Notes: generated by a model not told the origin, from the letters alone. A stretch of 64,000 nucleotides of DNA from Balaenoptera acutorostrata (GCF_949987535.1 NC_080082.1:50878374-50942373); one strand, 5' to 3'. Shown: positions 48,248 to 61,769, counted from the first letter of the stretch. Translations and numbers: made by a program.

Positions 48248-48488
48248 TGATTATTTTTTTTTCCCAGATGTGTTTGGATAGTTAAGATATGCTAGAGTAT
48301 ACAAGAGGCTGTATCTGTAACAACAGGATCCTTCAGGAACATATAGGCATCCTGCTTTAAGCACACTCATTTCCTAACTACTGTGTTACAGGCTTCCAGC
48401 CCAAGCCTGTTTGCTTGCTCTATGATCCATTTCCTGCAGTATCTCTTCCATTTTTTTCTCTTTCCATCTTAAAACAAATTTTCTTTAA

Positions 48489-49254
<766 letters not shown>

Positions 49255-50008
49255 TATGATACAGCCACTGTGGAGAACAGTATGGAGGTTCCTTAAAAAA
49301 CTAAAAATAGAACTACCATACAACCCAGCAATCCCACTACTGGGCATATACCCTGAGAAAACCATAATTCAAAAAGAGTCACACACCACAATGTTCATTG
49401 CAGCACTATTTACAATAGCCAGGACATGGAAGCAACCTAAGTGTCCATCGACAGATGAATGGATAAAGAAGATGTGGCACATATATACAATGGAATATTA
49501 CTCAGCCATAAAAAGGAATGAAATTGAGTTATTTGTAGTGAAGTGGATGGACCAGAGTCTGTCATACAGAGTGAAGTAAGTCAGAAAGAGAAAAACAAAT
49601 ACCATATGCTAACACATATATATGGAATCTAAAAAAAAAAAAAGAAAAGAAAAGGTTCTGATGAACCCAGGGGCAGGACAGGAATAAAGATGCAGACGTA
49701 GAGAGAATGGACTTGAGGACACAGGGAGGGGGAAGGGTAAGCTGGGACGAAGTGAGAGAGGAACATTGACATATGACACTACCAAATGTAAAATAGATAG
49801 CTAGTGGGAAGCAGCTGCATAGCACAGGGAGATCAGCTCGGTGCTTTGTGACCGCCTAGAGGGGTGGGATAGGGAGGGTGGGAGAGAGATGCAAGAGGGA
49901 GGGGATATGGGGATATAAGTATACATATAGCTGATTCACTTTGTTATACAGCAGAAACTAACACAACAATGTAAAACAATTATACTCCAATAAAGATGTT
50001 TAAAAAAA
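49255..50008 (+). mobile_element. L1 3' end (young type), sense in ZFP82 intron 3
   Basis: The plus frame 49256-49579 is an unbroken ORF2 C-terminus ([40 protein letters not shown]), followed by the 3' UTR, AATAAA at 49989 and poly(A). 5'-truncated; not able to move by itself. Being sense, its poly(A) signal could act within ZFP82 transcripts. Confidence 0.92.
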
Positions 50009-50049
50009 ATAATTATAGTAAATAATAGCTAATAAAATATATGTAGCAC

Positions 50050-50245
50050 TTAGTGTATATTCTAGGCAATGTTTAGGTATGGATATATATTAATATAACC
50101 TGCACAACAATCATGTACGATAGGTACTATAATTATCCCTATTTTATAGGTGAGGAAGATAAAGATAGTGGTAACTTGTCCAAGGTCGCACTACTGGGTT
50201 ATGGCAAAGGCAAAATTCGAACCCAGATGTCTATCAACCACGGTT
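50050..50245 (-). mobile_element. MIR SINE
   Basis: ATAGGTACTATAATTATCCC, TTTTATAGGTGAGGAAGATA, AACTTGTCCAAGGTCGCA and AATTCGAACCCAGATG: well-kept reversed MIR core. ZFP82 intron 3. Confidence 0.88.
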
Positions 50246-50495
50246 GCTCTCAAGAAAAGGAGTACTTGTATGAATATAAATGAAAATAAGACCTTTTCCC
50301 TCCCTCTGCAATCTCCATTTCTTATGTAATATTAACATGATGTTTTTTAATCATCTCACTTTTCTTTGTTCTGAAGGCTTTATCAATTACCATTTGACCT
50401 AGAGTTTATTAAAACTTTAACCAAGATTGAATCAAAGTAATTTTGAATTTATTTTTTATTTCCATGTTACCTTACATTTCTTTTCTTCTGTCCAG

Positions 50496-50588
50496 GATGC
50501 TTCGTTTCTAAACCAGATGTGATTTCCTTATTGGAGCAAGGAAAAGAGCCCTGGAAAGTAGTGAGGAAAGGAAGAAGACGATATCCAG
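50496..50588 (+). CDS. ZFP82: ZFP82 KRAB-B box exon
   Basis: A 93-bp exon between TGTCCAG (to 50495) and a perfect donor CAG/GTAAGT (50589 on). It encodes [19 protein letters not shown] followed by [11 protein letters not shown] (about residues 46 to 77), the KRAB-B module that strengthens TRIM28 recruitment. The spelling matches the ZFP82 I remember better than any neighbour in the cluster. It leaves one base (G) of a codon that the zinc-finger exon completes as Asp, giving YPDLET across the junction. Confidence 0.92.
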
Positions 50589-50950
50589 GTAAGTGAGGGC
50601 TAATAAGATAGGGGAAACCATCACCAGAGAAAACTGCCCTGCTAGTTAGGGAAGAGGCACACCCTTCTGATGTTGTTTAGAAAGCCCACTTTGAAAGACC
50701 ATGGCCTAAGGAGAAAAGGTCTGAGACCCTGGGAGCAAATTAAGGACTTAGCTGGGGTTACTAATAGTACTACTGTATCCTATTTACCACTCTCCTTTTT
50801 TTATTGTTGTTGTTCTCTCTAATTTTCCTCCCCTTTGAAGGGGGCATGAGGTATGGAAAGGTGCTCTCTGTTCCCAATATTATTCTATCTATATTTTGAT
50901 TTCTTCTTTTGCATGTATAGATAGATAGGCAGACAGACAGATAGATCGAT
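50589..50950. other. ZFP82 intron 4, start
   Basis: Unique sequence with a GATA/GACA-type short tandem patch at 50917-50950. No exon recognised. Confidence 0.4.
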
Positions 50951-50954
50951 CGAC

Positions 50955-53220
50955 CAACTGGGCTCTGAGCTAGGCACTATGCTGGACACCATCAATACAG
51001 TGGTAAATAAAACCACTAGAATCCCTGTCCCTATGAGGATTTACCCTGATTTACAGAAACATAGTAACTGTAAGTAAATAGAAAATATCTTAGGTAATAA
51101 GGGAGTACTATGAATAAAGGTAAGCACAGTAAGGGAATAGAGAATGGTATGGGATGGGAAGGCTGTTTTAGTTATGGTCAGGAAAGCCTTTCTTCCCTAA
51201 CTTTTCTCATAAAATTTAAAATGGGAAATAGAAGACTATGGAGATGAGTGTGCTTGACGTGGTAATAATATCATACGTTTTATCAGCAACTGAAGTTTCA
51301 TGTGAATTACTCTAGAAGATAGATCCTTAGTTTACAGAATATCATTTTTATTTACCTTTTTCCATGTATGTATATATCTACCTTCATGTCAGGAAGAAAC
51401 ATGAATGTAATAGACTATAGGGAAAATGATCCCTTGGTTTAGCTTCTACCTCTGTGCTATTGTCATCTCTCTTTGGACCTTTTGTTAAAAGAAGATCCTT
51501 AAAATTCTTGATATAGAGATATATGTTGTCACTTTATATTTTGCTCTGTGTTATATTCAGGTCTGACAGAGGAGGCTCATTTTAGGCTAAAAGTTCTTTT
51601 GTAACACCAGGGCCATTTCAGTGCCCATACTGTTTATAAGTTTATATCTTCTGATTCACTTTCTACCAAAGGAAAGAAAAATATGCTGTTTTTCCCAAAC
51701 CTAACTTATTTTCTATCATCTGATTAAATGATATTTACAACTGTTAATACTACAAAAATAATGAAATACAGTGGTTCCAAGTGAATAAGATAATATCAGT
51801 TTAGTCAGGAAATATTTAGCCAAAATAACAACTGTTGATTCAAAGTTAGACATCTTAAACAAGGTCATTATTTTTTTCCTTTCCTTTTCTTTCTTTGTTT
51901 CTTTCTTCCTTTTAGTAAGTTTTATTGAAGTATAAATGCATATAGAAATGTGGACAAATGAAGGAAGGTTTTTTTGAGGAGATGGTATTTGAGGAGAGAT
52001 GTGAAGTAAGGGCTCAAGCCATTTGACTCTAGAGGAAGAGCATTCTGAGCAGATAGAAAAGACCTAAGGAAGAAGTTAGCTTTGCATGTTTGAAAGCCAT
52101 TATGGCTAGAACATGGGGGAGAGGAAGGGAAAGTAATAAGAGATGAGATCAGAGTTAGTCAAGGGCCATATAATATAATCATTAAGAGAAATTGGAAGCT
52201 ATAGTCTGCTTTCTGTTTTAAAATGATCCCTCTGGTCAAGTGCAAAAGTAGGAAGGACCAGTGTGGAAGCAGTTTCAGTTCAGACTGGAAGTAATGGTGG
52301 TTTGGATAAAGATGGCAGCAGTAGGAGGTAGTAAGAAGCTGTTAGACTCAGGTTATGTATGAAGGTAGTGCCAAAAGAACATGCTGATGGACTTATAAAT
52401 GCAGTAAGTAAGAAAGACATATCAAAGGAGGAGATAAGGGTGTTAGCTTGAACAGCTAGGTGAATGGAAGCACAATTTACTGAGGTAGGGAAGACAGGAA
52501 GAGCAGGATAGCAGGTAGACGTTGAGAGTTTCTGTTTTGGATATTTTAAGTTTGAATTGTCTTTTATTTTTCCAGTTTTAGATGTTGAGTAGGCAGCTGA
52601 ATATGTATATACACATGGAGCTCAGGGAGAGGTTACAGCCTGATGTCCATCTGGGTGTCTTCACTTTATGGTTAAAATTGAAATCTATGGGTCTGTTTGT
52701 GTTCATCTAAGGAATACATGCAGGTAGAAGAAAGCAGATAAAGAGAAGAGGCCTAAAGACTGATTCATGGGGTACTCCCCTATTCAGACGTTAGAAAGAG
52801 GGGGCCGCAAAGGACATGCAGAAGGAGCAGCCACTGATAAAAACAAAAGAAAATGTTTCAAAATGGAAGGAGTAGAGAATGAGGACTGAGAATTGACCCC
52901 AGATTCTGGCAAGATGGAGAATGCTGGTGACCTTGTCAAGAATGATTTTAGTGGAGTCAGGGTGAAAACCTGATTGGAGTGACTTAATAAGAGTAGGTAA
53001 GGCAGTGATGAGATGGGTGTAAGACAACTCTGGAAGAAGTATGTATGAAGGGAAGCTGGGAGATAGAGTTGGTAGTTACACTGGGGTTTTGGGTTATAAG
53101 CAGTGTAGTTTATGGTATGCAATAATAGACCATGTTTGTGTGCCCATGGGAATGATTCTGTAGGTGGGGGAAATTGATGCAGTAGAGAGGGCATAAATTT
53201 GGAAACAGTGTCCTTGAGGT
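50955..53220 (-). mobile_element. ancient L2-linked interspersed repeat, long copy
   Basis: Starts with reversed L2-tail words (GAGCTAGGCACTATGCTGGA). After a gap (51190-51950, unclassified) it continues with GAAGAGCATTCTGAGCAGAT, GATCCCTCTGGTCAAG, AATGGTGGTTTGGATAAAGA, GTAGGCAGCTGAATATG and TGAGGACTGAGAATTGACC, the same block order as at 6530. The minus-strand open frames at 52.8-53.2 kb are chance frames in it. Confidence 0.6.
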
Positions 53221-54130
53221 GGGGGTGGAGGAAGGGGATAGGATCCAGGGAACAAGAGAGAATTAAAGGGAAAACAATGTAGTTATGAATGCAAGTAAGT
53301 TGGTCTGGGTAGTGGCGAGAGGACAGCGTATTCTTCTATTGTTATTTCCTCAGTGAAATCAGAAAGATGATCATGAATAGAATGAGGATTATTCAATGGT
53401 AGCATTCACTATGGCCTTATTCAGGATGTGACTAAAATTGATAACTTCAGAAGTACAGTTCCTTGGATGTTAGGTTTTATTATTTTCCAATCTTTGTACT
53501 CTGTCCACAGTGCTGAAATGCAAATAGGATTACCTTGGAACCAAATCTTCTATATCCAATTTTTTTTGTATCAACAAAGCAAGGTGGTTAATAATAAAAT
53601 GCCTAAACAGACTAAGTACTAAGTTCAGGTAATTTATGTGACATTTTCCATTTAATTAAAGCTGGTTCTCTGAAATGGGGGAATCACATTTGTGATTTTT
53701 TATATTTATATATTTTTAACTGATCAAAGAAAGGGCTTATATTTTTCTATATTCTCATCAGCATTGTGTAATAGAATAGAAATCCTTTGGTCCAACAGAA
53801 TTGGGACTGGTATTTGGTTTGTTTATTCATAAAAATGGGTTAGATATTTTATGGACATACCATAAAAGTAATATTTTTAATCTCAACATTAAAATGTAGC
53901 TCTTTGTCATTACTTTTGACATGTGTCTAAGGCTTTCTTTCCATTGTGTCTCTTATTTAATTTTTCATCTAAACCACACATACAATTTATAGTCTATTAC
54001 TATTTCTAGTTAAAAATTTTTTAAGTAGAACAAGAACCAAATTTGCAACAAGTACAGAACACTTCTTGATTATTATGTTTTTCCCATCTTTTACTGTTGT
54101 CTCTCCCACACTTAGTTTTTGTTAGCCGTG
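53221..54130. other. ZFP82 intron 4, unclassified
   Basis: AT-rich, no exon or confident repeat. A short open frame at 53428-53622 lacks family resemblance. Confidence 0.4.
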
Positions 54131-54264
54131 TTTTGTTTTTGTTTTTATTTTTTCTGGCTGTGCTATGTGGCATGCAGGATCTTAGTTCCCCGACCAGGGG
54201 TTAAATCTGTACCCCCTGCATTGTGAGCACAGAGTCTTAACCACTGGACCGACAGGGATGTCCC
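54131..54264 (-). mobile_element. CHR-related short SINE
   Basis: Body GGATCTTAGTTCCCCGACCA, head GACAGGGATGTCCC; target duplication TGTTAGCC(G/A)TG. Confidence 0.88.
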
Positions 54265-54393
54265 TGTTAGCCATGATTTTTAACAATGTATTTATGACCA
54301 GGTTTTCCAAAGTGTTCAATTTCATTTTCATAGAACCAATCTCTTCTCATAGTTACTTATAAGTTTACATATTGTTTAATTAAATTGGGTACT

Positions 54394-54790
54394 TTCAGGA
54401 AAATGTGAAACTGGCCTAAACTTGTTTGGAACAAACAGAGTTAACTCTTGTGAGATAGGAGTGCTTTGTCAACTGGGCCTGTGGAGGTGGCCATATCCCC
54501 TGGACGTGACCAGCCACTGGCCTGTCTCTCATGCCCTAGCCCGCATATCTGTTGCCTACTCTGCAGGCAGACAACAGAAGTTGCTATCTGGCCCAGGGGT
54601 GATAATCTGCAGGATTCGATATACCTGGCTACTTTGAATACAGAATTTACCCTGTTGTTTGCCATTGTCTCCATACCTGCTCAGCTTCTCAGCATGAACA
54701 CCCTTGATAGACTGCTGTCCCCTTGTGCAGAGTAATCTCCCTCTTGTGATTTCGTGTGTGATATCTTTAGAAAATCTAATGCCAGATGCT
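54394..54790 (+). mobile_element. possible solitary LTR
   Basis: A GC-richer island within an AT-rich intron. It begins near TGTTTGGAACAAACAGAGTT and contains GACGTGACCAGCCACTGGCC and CACCCTTGATAGACTGCTGT, a texture I associate with endogenous retroviral LTRs. Open frames overlap on both strands (54422-54637 plus, 54441-54674 minus), which suits LTR composition rather than a gene. Family not identified. Confidence 0.35.
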
Positions 54791-55254
54791 TCATGAGTGT
54801 TTCAGTGTTTTCTTCATAAAGGTTATATATATATTTTAAGTTTACTCTTGAAACTGTTGTGACTGGAATCTTTTTTTCTCCATCATATTTTATTATTAAA
54901 TGTATGTATAAAGGCTATTAGTTTTTTTTATATCCTCCTACCTTATTAAATTCTGTTATTATTTCTATTATTTAAACCTCTTAAGTTTTCCAATTATGAA
55001 CTATCATCTGAAAATACAGTTTTATCTCTTCTTTTAAATTCTTAAGACTACCGCTCATTTTTTTCTGATATTTAAGTGTCTTGACTAATAACTCCAAAGC
55101 TGTCTTTTTGTTAAGGTAATATGTATTTTATCATTTTAGGGAGGTAATTATTCCTCCTTTATTGAGCTTTTTTTAAAAATCAGGAATGTTTCCCTTTTTT
55201 AGGTGCCTTTTCAGCGTCTATGGAGTTGATCATGTGAATTAAAAAAAAAATATT
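54791..55254. other. ZFP82 intron 4, AT-rich
   Basis: Possibly diverged L1-derived (T-rich, minus type); nothing definite. Confidence 0.3.
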
Positions 55255-55435
55255 GGGACTTCCCTGGTGGTGCAGTGGTTAAGACTCCACGCTCCCAATA
55301 CAGGGGGCCCAGGTTCAATTCCTGGTTAGGGAACTAGATTCCGCATGCATGCCACAACTAAGAGTTCACATGCCTCAAGTAAGGAGCCAGTGAGCCACAA
55401 CTAAGACCCGGCACAGCCAAATAAATAAATATTTT
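55255..55435 (+). mobile_element. CHR SINE, CATGC/CAACTAAG body (left arm of inverted pair)
   Basis: GGGACTTCCCTGGTGGTGCA head to AAATAAATAAATATTTT tail. It inserted into the tail of the minus-strand copy that follows: both sit inside one shared target duplication (GATCATGTGAATT at 55229 and GATCATGTGATTT at 55614). Confidence 0.93.
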
Positions 55436-55612
55436 AAAAAATATATTTATTTGGCTGTGCCGGGTCTTAGTTGTGGCATGCGGGATCTTCATTGACACTT
55501 GCAGGATCTTTAGTTGCGGCATGTGGGATCTAGTTCCTTGACCAGGGATAGAACCCGGGCCCCCTGCATAGGAAGCGCGGAGTCTTAGCCACTGGACCAC
55601 CAGGGAAGCCCC
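55436..55612 (-). mobile_element. CHR SINE, GGCATG-body variant (right arm of inverted pair)
   Basis: TTGGCTGTGCCGGGTCTTAG to ACCACCAGGGAAGCCCC. Complementary along most of its length to the preceding copy with almost no loop, so intron 4 RNA can fold into a long hairpin. Confidence 0.93.
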
Positions 55613-56299
55613 CGATCATGTGATTTTTATTTTTCCCTTTCCTCAGCTGAATTAAATGTGTTGAATTATCTTAATAGATTTCCCCATACTGGACCTCTTT
55701 AACATTCTTTGAATAAACGACACTGGGTCTTTTGACACACTGTTTTATTAGATGCTTAGAATTTTTACATCAGTTTTCAGAAAACTGGTGTGTAGTTTTC
55801 TTTTTATGAACAGGATTTAGTATGATAATATTACATCATGAAAATAGTTTGGAAGTCCTCCTTTTTCTTAGTTCTCAGTCTAAACAGAATTTGTATGGCC
55901 TGTTCTTTAAAGCTTTAGTAACCTTTTTAAAGCTTTTTCCTCGAAGAAGGAGATGATAAGTCTGACTACAATCTCTGTTTGCTTTATGGAAATTAATCTG
56001 TTGAAACATTGTATCTCTTTTGTGGTCAGTTTTGGTAACCTATATTTTCTTAGAAAATTATTCATTTTAGCTGTGTTTTAAAACTTATTGGCAGAGTAAT
56101 CTTTCTTCCAACTATGTTCTGTATTTAATCATTATTTTCACTTTGCCATTTTTTAATTTCTATGTCTGTGCGTTTTTGCTGTTTTTATTATATTAACTAA
56201 TGGTTATCTGTTTTGCTGATTCATTTATAAAAAAAGAATCTGGTTTTACTTTGTGTGTTAGTTCTTTTTTTCTGTTTTCTAACTATTTTAATTCTGCTT
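55613..56299 (-). mobile_element. probable diverged L1-type sequence
   Basis: T-rich reversed L1-like segments (CTGAATTAAATGTGTTGAAT, GTGTGTAGTTTTCTTTTTAT, AAGCTTTAGTAACC) suggest old ORF2. Low confidence; the flanks on both sides look similar. Confidence 0.35.
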
Positions 56300-56586
56300 T
56301 TTTTTTTTTTTAATTTTTTTATTTGGCTGTGTTGGGTCTTCGTTTCTGCGCGAGGGCTTCCTCTAGTTGCGGCAAGCGGGGGCCACTCTTCATCGCGGTG
56401 CGCCGGCCTCTCACTATCGTGGCCTCTCTTGTTGCGGAGCACAGGCTCCAGACGCGCAGGCTCAGTAGTTGTGGCTCATGGGCCCAGTTGCTCCGCGGCA
56501 TGTGGGATCTTCCCAGACCAGGGCTCGAACCCATGTCCCCTGCATTAGCAGGCAGACTCTCAACCACTGCGCCACCAGGGAAGCCC
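56300..56586 (-). mobile_element. CHR-type SINE, long form, CpG-rich copy
   Basis: Minus-strand copy retaining CpGs (TCGCGGTGCGCCGGCC near 56393), so relatively young. Target duplication TAATTCTGCTTTT. Confidence 0.93.
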
Positions 56587-56712
56587 TAATTCTGCTTTTA
56601 TATAGTTAATTTCTTTTTTCTGCTTTGCTTCAGTTTGCTTTTCTAATATTTTTGGGTGGGATTTTTAGTTAATTTTTTCTTTCATTTTTTTGCTGTATGT
56701 ATTAAGATTTTT

Positions 56713-57040
56713 TAAAAAATAAATTTATTTATTTATTTTTGGCCACGTTGGGTCTTCATTGCTGTGTGCAGGCTTTCTCTAGTTGCGGTGAGCGGGGGCT
56801 ACTCTTCGTTGCGGTGCACAGGCTTCTCATTGCAGTGGCTTCTCTTGTTGCAGAGCATGGGCTCTAGGCGCACGAGCTTCAGTAGTTGTGGCTCTCAGGC
56901 TCCAGAGTGCAGGCTCAGTAGTTGTGGCTCATGGGCTTAGTTGCTCCATGGCATGTGGGATCTTCCCGGACCAGGGATCGATCCCGTGTCCCCTGCATTG
57001 GCAGGTGGATTCTTAACCACTGCGCCACCAGGGAAGTCCC
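56713..57040 (-). mobile_element. CHR-type SINE, long form
   Basis: Minus-strand copy ending GCGCCACCAGGGAAGTCCC, about 130 bp after the previous one in the same orientation. Target duplication ATGTATT(T)AAG(A)TTTTT. Confidence 0.92.
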
Positions 57041-57949
57041 ATGTATTTAAGTTTTTGAATTTTCTTCTAAGCACTGTGGTTACAGTTTCACAGGTAATTT
57101 AATGTAGATTTTTTTTTATTGTTACTATTGTTTTCTTTAAACAAATACCATTTGGGATCTTATTTCTCTATTGATCTAAGAGTTATTTAAGATGGACTTC
57201 TAAAATTCCAAGTGGATTTACTTTTTTGTTGTTATTATTAATTCCCAGTTTTAGTAGAAACTATATGATTTCAGCTTTCTTATACAGACTATATTATAAT
57301 ATTTGAAAACATCATCATTTTTCTCTCTCATACACAGCTCATTCAGCACTTAAATTCCCCTCTGGCTATTTCTCCTCTTGGCTTACCATCCTCTGGTTTA
57401 CATCTATCATGACCTTTGTTAGCAAGTTCTTCACACTCAAGTTACTACAAAACCCTTTGACCCTATTAGTGAGTTACTTACAAATTACGTCTTTTATTTT
57501 TTGCTAAGGATTTCATAAACTTCAGTAAGGTATAAACATGTTTTCCTGTCTGAAAGTCACATTTCTAGGAAATAAGGAATGGTCTTGCCTCTGAGGGGAT
57601 GGAAGGGAGGAGACCAGAATAAGGGGATGAAGGAACAAAATCCACTGAGCATTTGCAAAATGGATGAGTAATAGAATAAGCTTAAAGGGAGCTTAAGTAC
57701 ATAGTTTCTCAGTGTCTTTGTTGTGATGTGGAGACAAAGAAAGAGCAACCCATAGCTATGCGAAGGAGGGAATGGCAATGTAGAGAATACTGCATAAATA
57801 AGGGTATAAGCAATGGAAGGATGTACAGGAAAATACAACCACCATTTTTCATTTATATAGTCAGCTGGGCTAACTTGAATGAATAAAGAAAATATTTAAT
57901 CATTGTAGTAAGATGTGAGAGGTTAGAGGCAGAGAAATATATTCAAAAT
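57041..57949. other. ZFP82 intron 4, unclassified
   Basis: No exon or confident repeat; the minus-strand open frame at 57557-57838 shows no domain. Confidence 0.35.
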
Positions 57950-58162
57950 AAGTATATAAATATAGGAATTAAATGAGTGAAATCTATTTTGTGCTCTGGA
58001 TTTATTATTTAATAGAGAGTAAAGCAGGGATTGTTTCTGCCCTTAATGAGGTTTAGGGGTAAGAAAATAAGCAGAATAACAATTGGAAAAATTAATAAAT
58101 AGATAATTTCAACATAGATCTATGTTGTATATGATATATGTATAATAACAATGCAGATATAC

Positions 58163-59427
58163 AGTTAACCCTTGAACAACACAGGGTTTAGGGTGTTGAC
58201 CCCCCAGCATACGCAAAAATCCACATATAACTTTTAAAAAAATATTTATTTATTTAATTTATTTATTTTCTTTCTATTTTTTTGGCTCCGTTGGGTCTTC
58301 TTTGTGACACGCGAGCTTCTCTCTAACTGTGGCATGGGGGTTTTCTCTCTCTAGTTGTGGCACGCGGGCTCCAGAGCACGTGGGCTCTGTAGTTTGTGGC
58401 ATGCAGGCTCTCTTCTTGAGGCGCATGAGCTCAGTAGTTGTGGCACGTGGGCTTAGTTGCCACGTGGCGTGTGGGATCTTAGTTCCCTGACCAGGGATCG
58501 AACCTGTGTCCCCTGCGTTGGAAGGCAGATTCTTTACCACTGGACCACCAGGGAAGTCCCCACATATAACTTTTGACTCCCCCAAAACTTAGCTGCTTAT
58601 TAGCCTATTGTTGACCGGAAGCCTTACCAATAACATAAATAGTAGATTAACACATATGTTATATATATTATATACTGTATTCTTATAATAAAGTTAGCTA
58701 GAGAAAAGAAAATGTTATTAAGAAAATCACAAGGAAGAGAAAATACATTTACAGTACTGTACTGTATTTATTGATACCATAAGTTTATGTTGTCTGTTTA
58801 TAAGATAAATTTTCTGTCAGTATCTACATCAATATTGTCTTATATGATAAATACAGAACGTATTATATGTATTACTAACACTGGACATCAGAAATGAAAA
58901 GATAATGTGAAAAAAATTTATATTTCTTTACAGATATAATGACTCATGCATTGGTAATGAAGAAGCAGCAATATGATTGCTTTACGGTAACCTAATGTAA
59001 TTGATGTGAATGCTTCATGGTAGCCTAGCCTATACAGTAATGAATGAATCAGCATAAAACTCTTCTGGCATACAATATTACAGTCACATTTATAAAACAG
59101 TATTGGAAACATTGTTACATTTTTTAAAAAACCACTTACTGTGATGATAGGCTGATATGCAGTTTATCCAATCACAAGAGAGAGAAGCACACTGTACAGT
59201 AATGTAATTCTTTAAAAGCAAAGTTGTAAAACAGTAAGAAAGCTAACACATTATTAATTTTATATTAAATATCACTCACCTTATGCCTATGTAAGGATAG
59301 ATTATCCACTTCAATACAAGTCTTGCACATGATGTTCTACACATATATGTTTGTATATTTATTGAAAAAAGTCCATGTATAGTGGATCTGCACAGTTCAA
59401 ACCCATGTTGTTCAAGGGTCAACTGTA
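58163..59427 (+). mobile_element. Tigger-type mariner transposon with inverted ends
   Basis: Left end CAGTTAACCCTTGAACAACA and right end GTTGTTCAAGGGTCAACTG are matching terminal inverted repeats next to TA dinucleotides, as expected for Tigger2/MER44-like elements. No intact transposase frame. A SINE sits at 58236-58560. ZFP82 intron 4. Confidence 0.88.
58236..58560 (-). mobile_element. CHR-type SINE, diverged long form, in Tigger
   Basis: Minus-strand copy ending GGACCACCAGGGAAGTCCC. The target duplication CACATATAACTTTT proves insertion into the Tigger. Confidence 0.92.
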
Positions 59428-59739
59428 TAATAAGCACATAGCTTTAAGTACTGTCAGTAGATTCAGCCTTAGAGTGAGTAACTTAATCTAAGACCTCAGA
59501 GTGAGAAGGAGCCAGCCATGCAAAGAGCCCAAACAGAAGATTTGTGGGGAAATAGAGCAGACTGAAAAGTCCGATGGAAGTAAGTGGGAACATGTTCTAA
59601 GATCTGAAAAGAGGCCTTTCCAGGTAGCAGTAAAGAGAACAGTGGTTTGAGATGATGCGTTATAGGTAAGCAGAGGCCTTTTAGCAAGTTTGATTTTATT
59701 CTAAGAATAAAGAGAAATTGTTGAAAGAATTTATGTATG

Positions 59740-59920
59740 AATTCTCAACCTTTCATGTCCATCAAAATCATTGAATGGAGAATATTAAATATAGGACTGC
59801 CCAGGACTGTAGAATCTAATCCAAGTGGTTTAGGTGGTGTCTAAATCATAGTATTTGTGACAAGCTCCCTTGTGATTCTGATTCACATTTCAGCTTGAGA
59901 ACCACTGACTTAAAATATTT
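59740..59920 (+). mobile_element. MER20 hAT-type DNA transposon
   Basis: TTCTCAACCTTTCATGTCCA at left, TCCCTTGTGATTCTGATTCA inside, and CTTGAGAACCACTGACT at right form the MER20 ends. About 200 bp upstream of the ZFP82 finger exon. Confidence 0.7.
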
Positions 59921-60083
59921 ACTTAGTCACTAATCTCATTTTCCTGCATGAACTCTCATTTTCCTGGTGTTGCCTTTTGCTTTTTTTTTTTTTTTTTTTT
60001 AGCTATGTAACTATTTTTAGAATTTCATTGGGTAGTACTTTGGTTGTCTTTTATTTCTACTGTAGAAATTTTACTACTTTTAG

Positions 60084-61481
<1,398 letters not shown>

Positions 61482-61599
61482 GAAAGCCTTTTTAGTCTAT
61501 GAATGTAGTAATTAGTTCCTTTTGCTTCCTCCATGCACCTGACTTGGCATAACGGGGTTTAAATCATTAAAAGAATGTGTTAATTTAATATATTCCACC

Positions 61600-61680
61600 A
61601 TCACTTAGACCTGAGAATCTTCACATTCATTCTAGAAACTAATCCTATTAATATAACAAATGTGGGAAAGACACATCATC
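61600..61680 (+). pseudogene. fossil zinc finger in the ZFP82 3' UTR
   Basis: Past the stop codon, CTGAGAATCTTCACATTCATTC (61612-61633) resembles a duplicated HLRIHS coding segment, and AATCCTATTAATATAACAAA followed by TGTGGGAAAG (61641-61670) resembles the linker and CNECGK core. Frames are disrupted, so this is a decayed finger once part of a longer array. Confidence 0.5.
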
Positions 61681-61769
61681 ATTTCTAGCCCATCACTTTC
61701 CTACCTGTGTTATATTGAACAAGATGTTTAACTGCTAGATGCTATAATTTCTTCATTTATAAAATTATA

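Larger units (their letters stand above)
57950..59720 (-). mobile_element. ancient L2-linked repeat, split by a Tigger element
   Basis: Left part near 57990-58160 (TTAATAGAGAGTAAAGCAGG, GTTTCTGCCCTTAATGAGG) and right part 59428-59720 (GTGAGAAGGAGCCAGCCATG, TTTGATTTTATTCTAAG) are the same family as at 6530 and 50955, separated by the transposon. Confidence 0.55.

Noticed and set aside
52784..53194. 136-codon minus-strand frame in ZFP82 intron 4
   Set aside because: It lies in an ancient interspersed repeat with purine-rich plus strand, has a Pro/Leu/Ser-rich composition and no domain; another minus frame overlaps it.
56255..56589. Open frames in CHR SINE copies (also near 24161, 25442, 28277, 29250, 58274)
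   Set aside because: Repeated peptides such as MWDLPRPGLEPVSPALAG come from the SINE body read through; the same peptide recurs in every copy.
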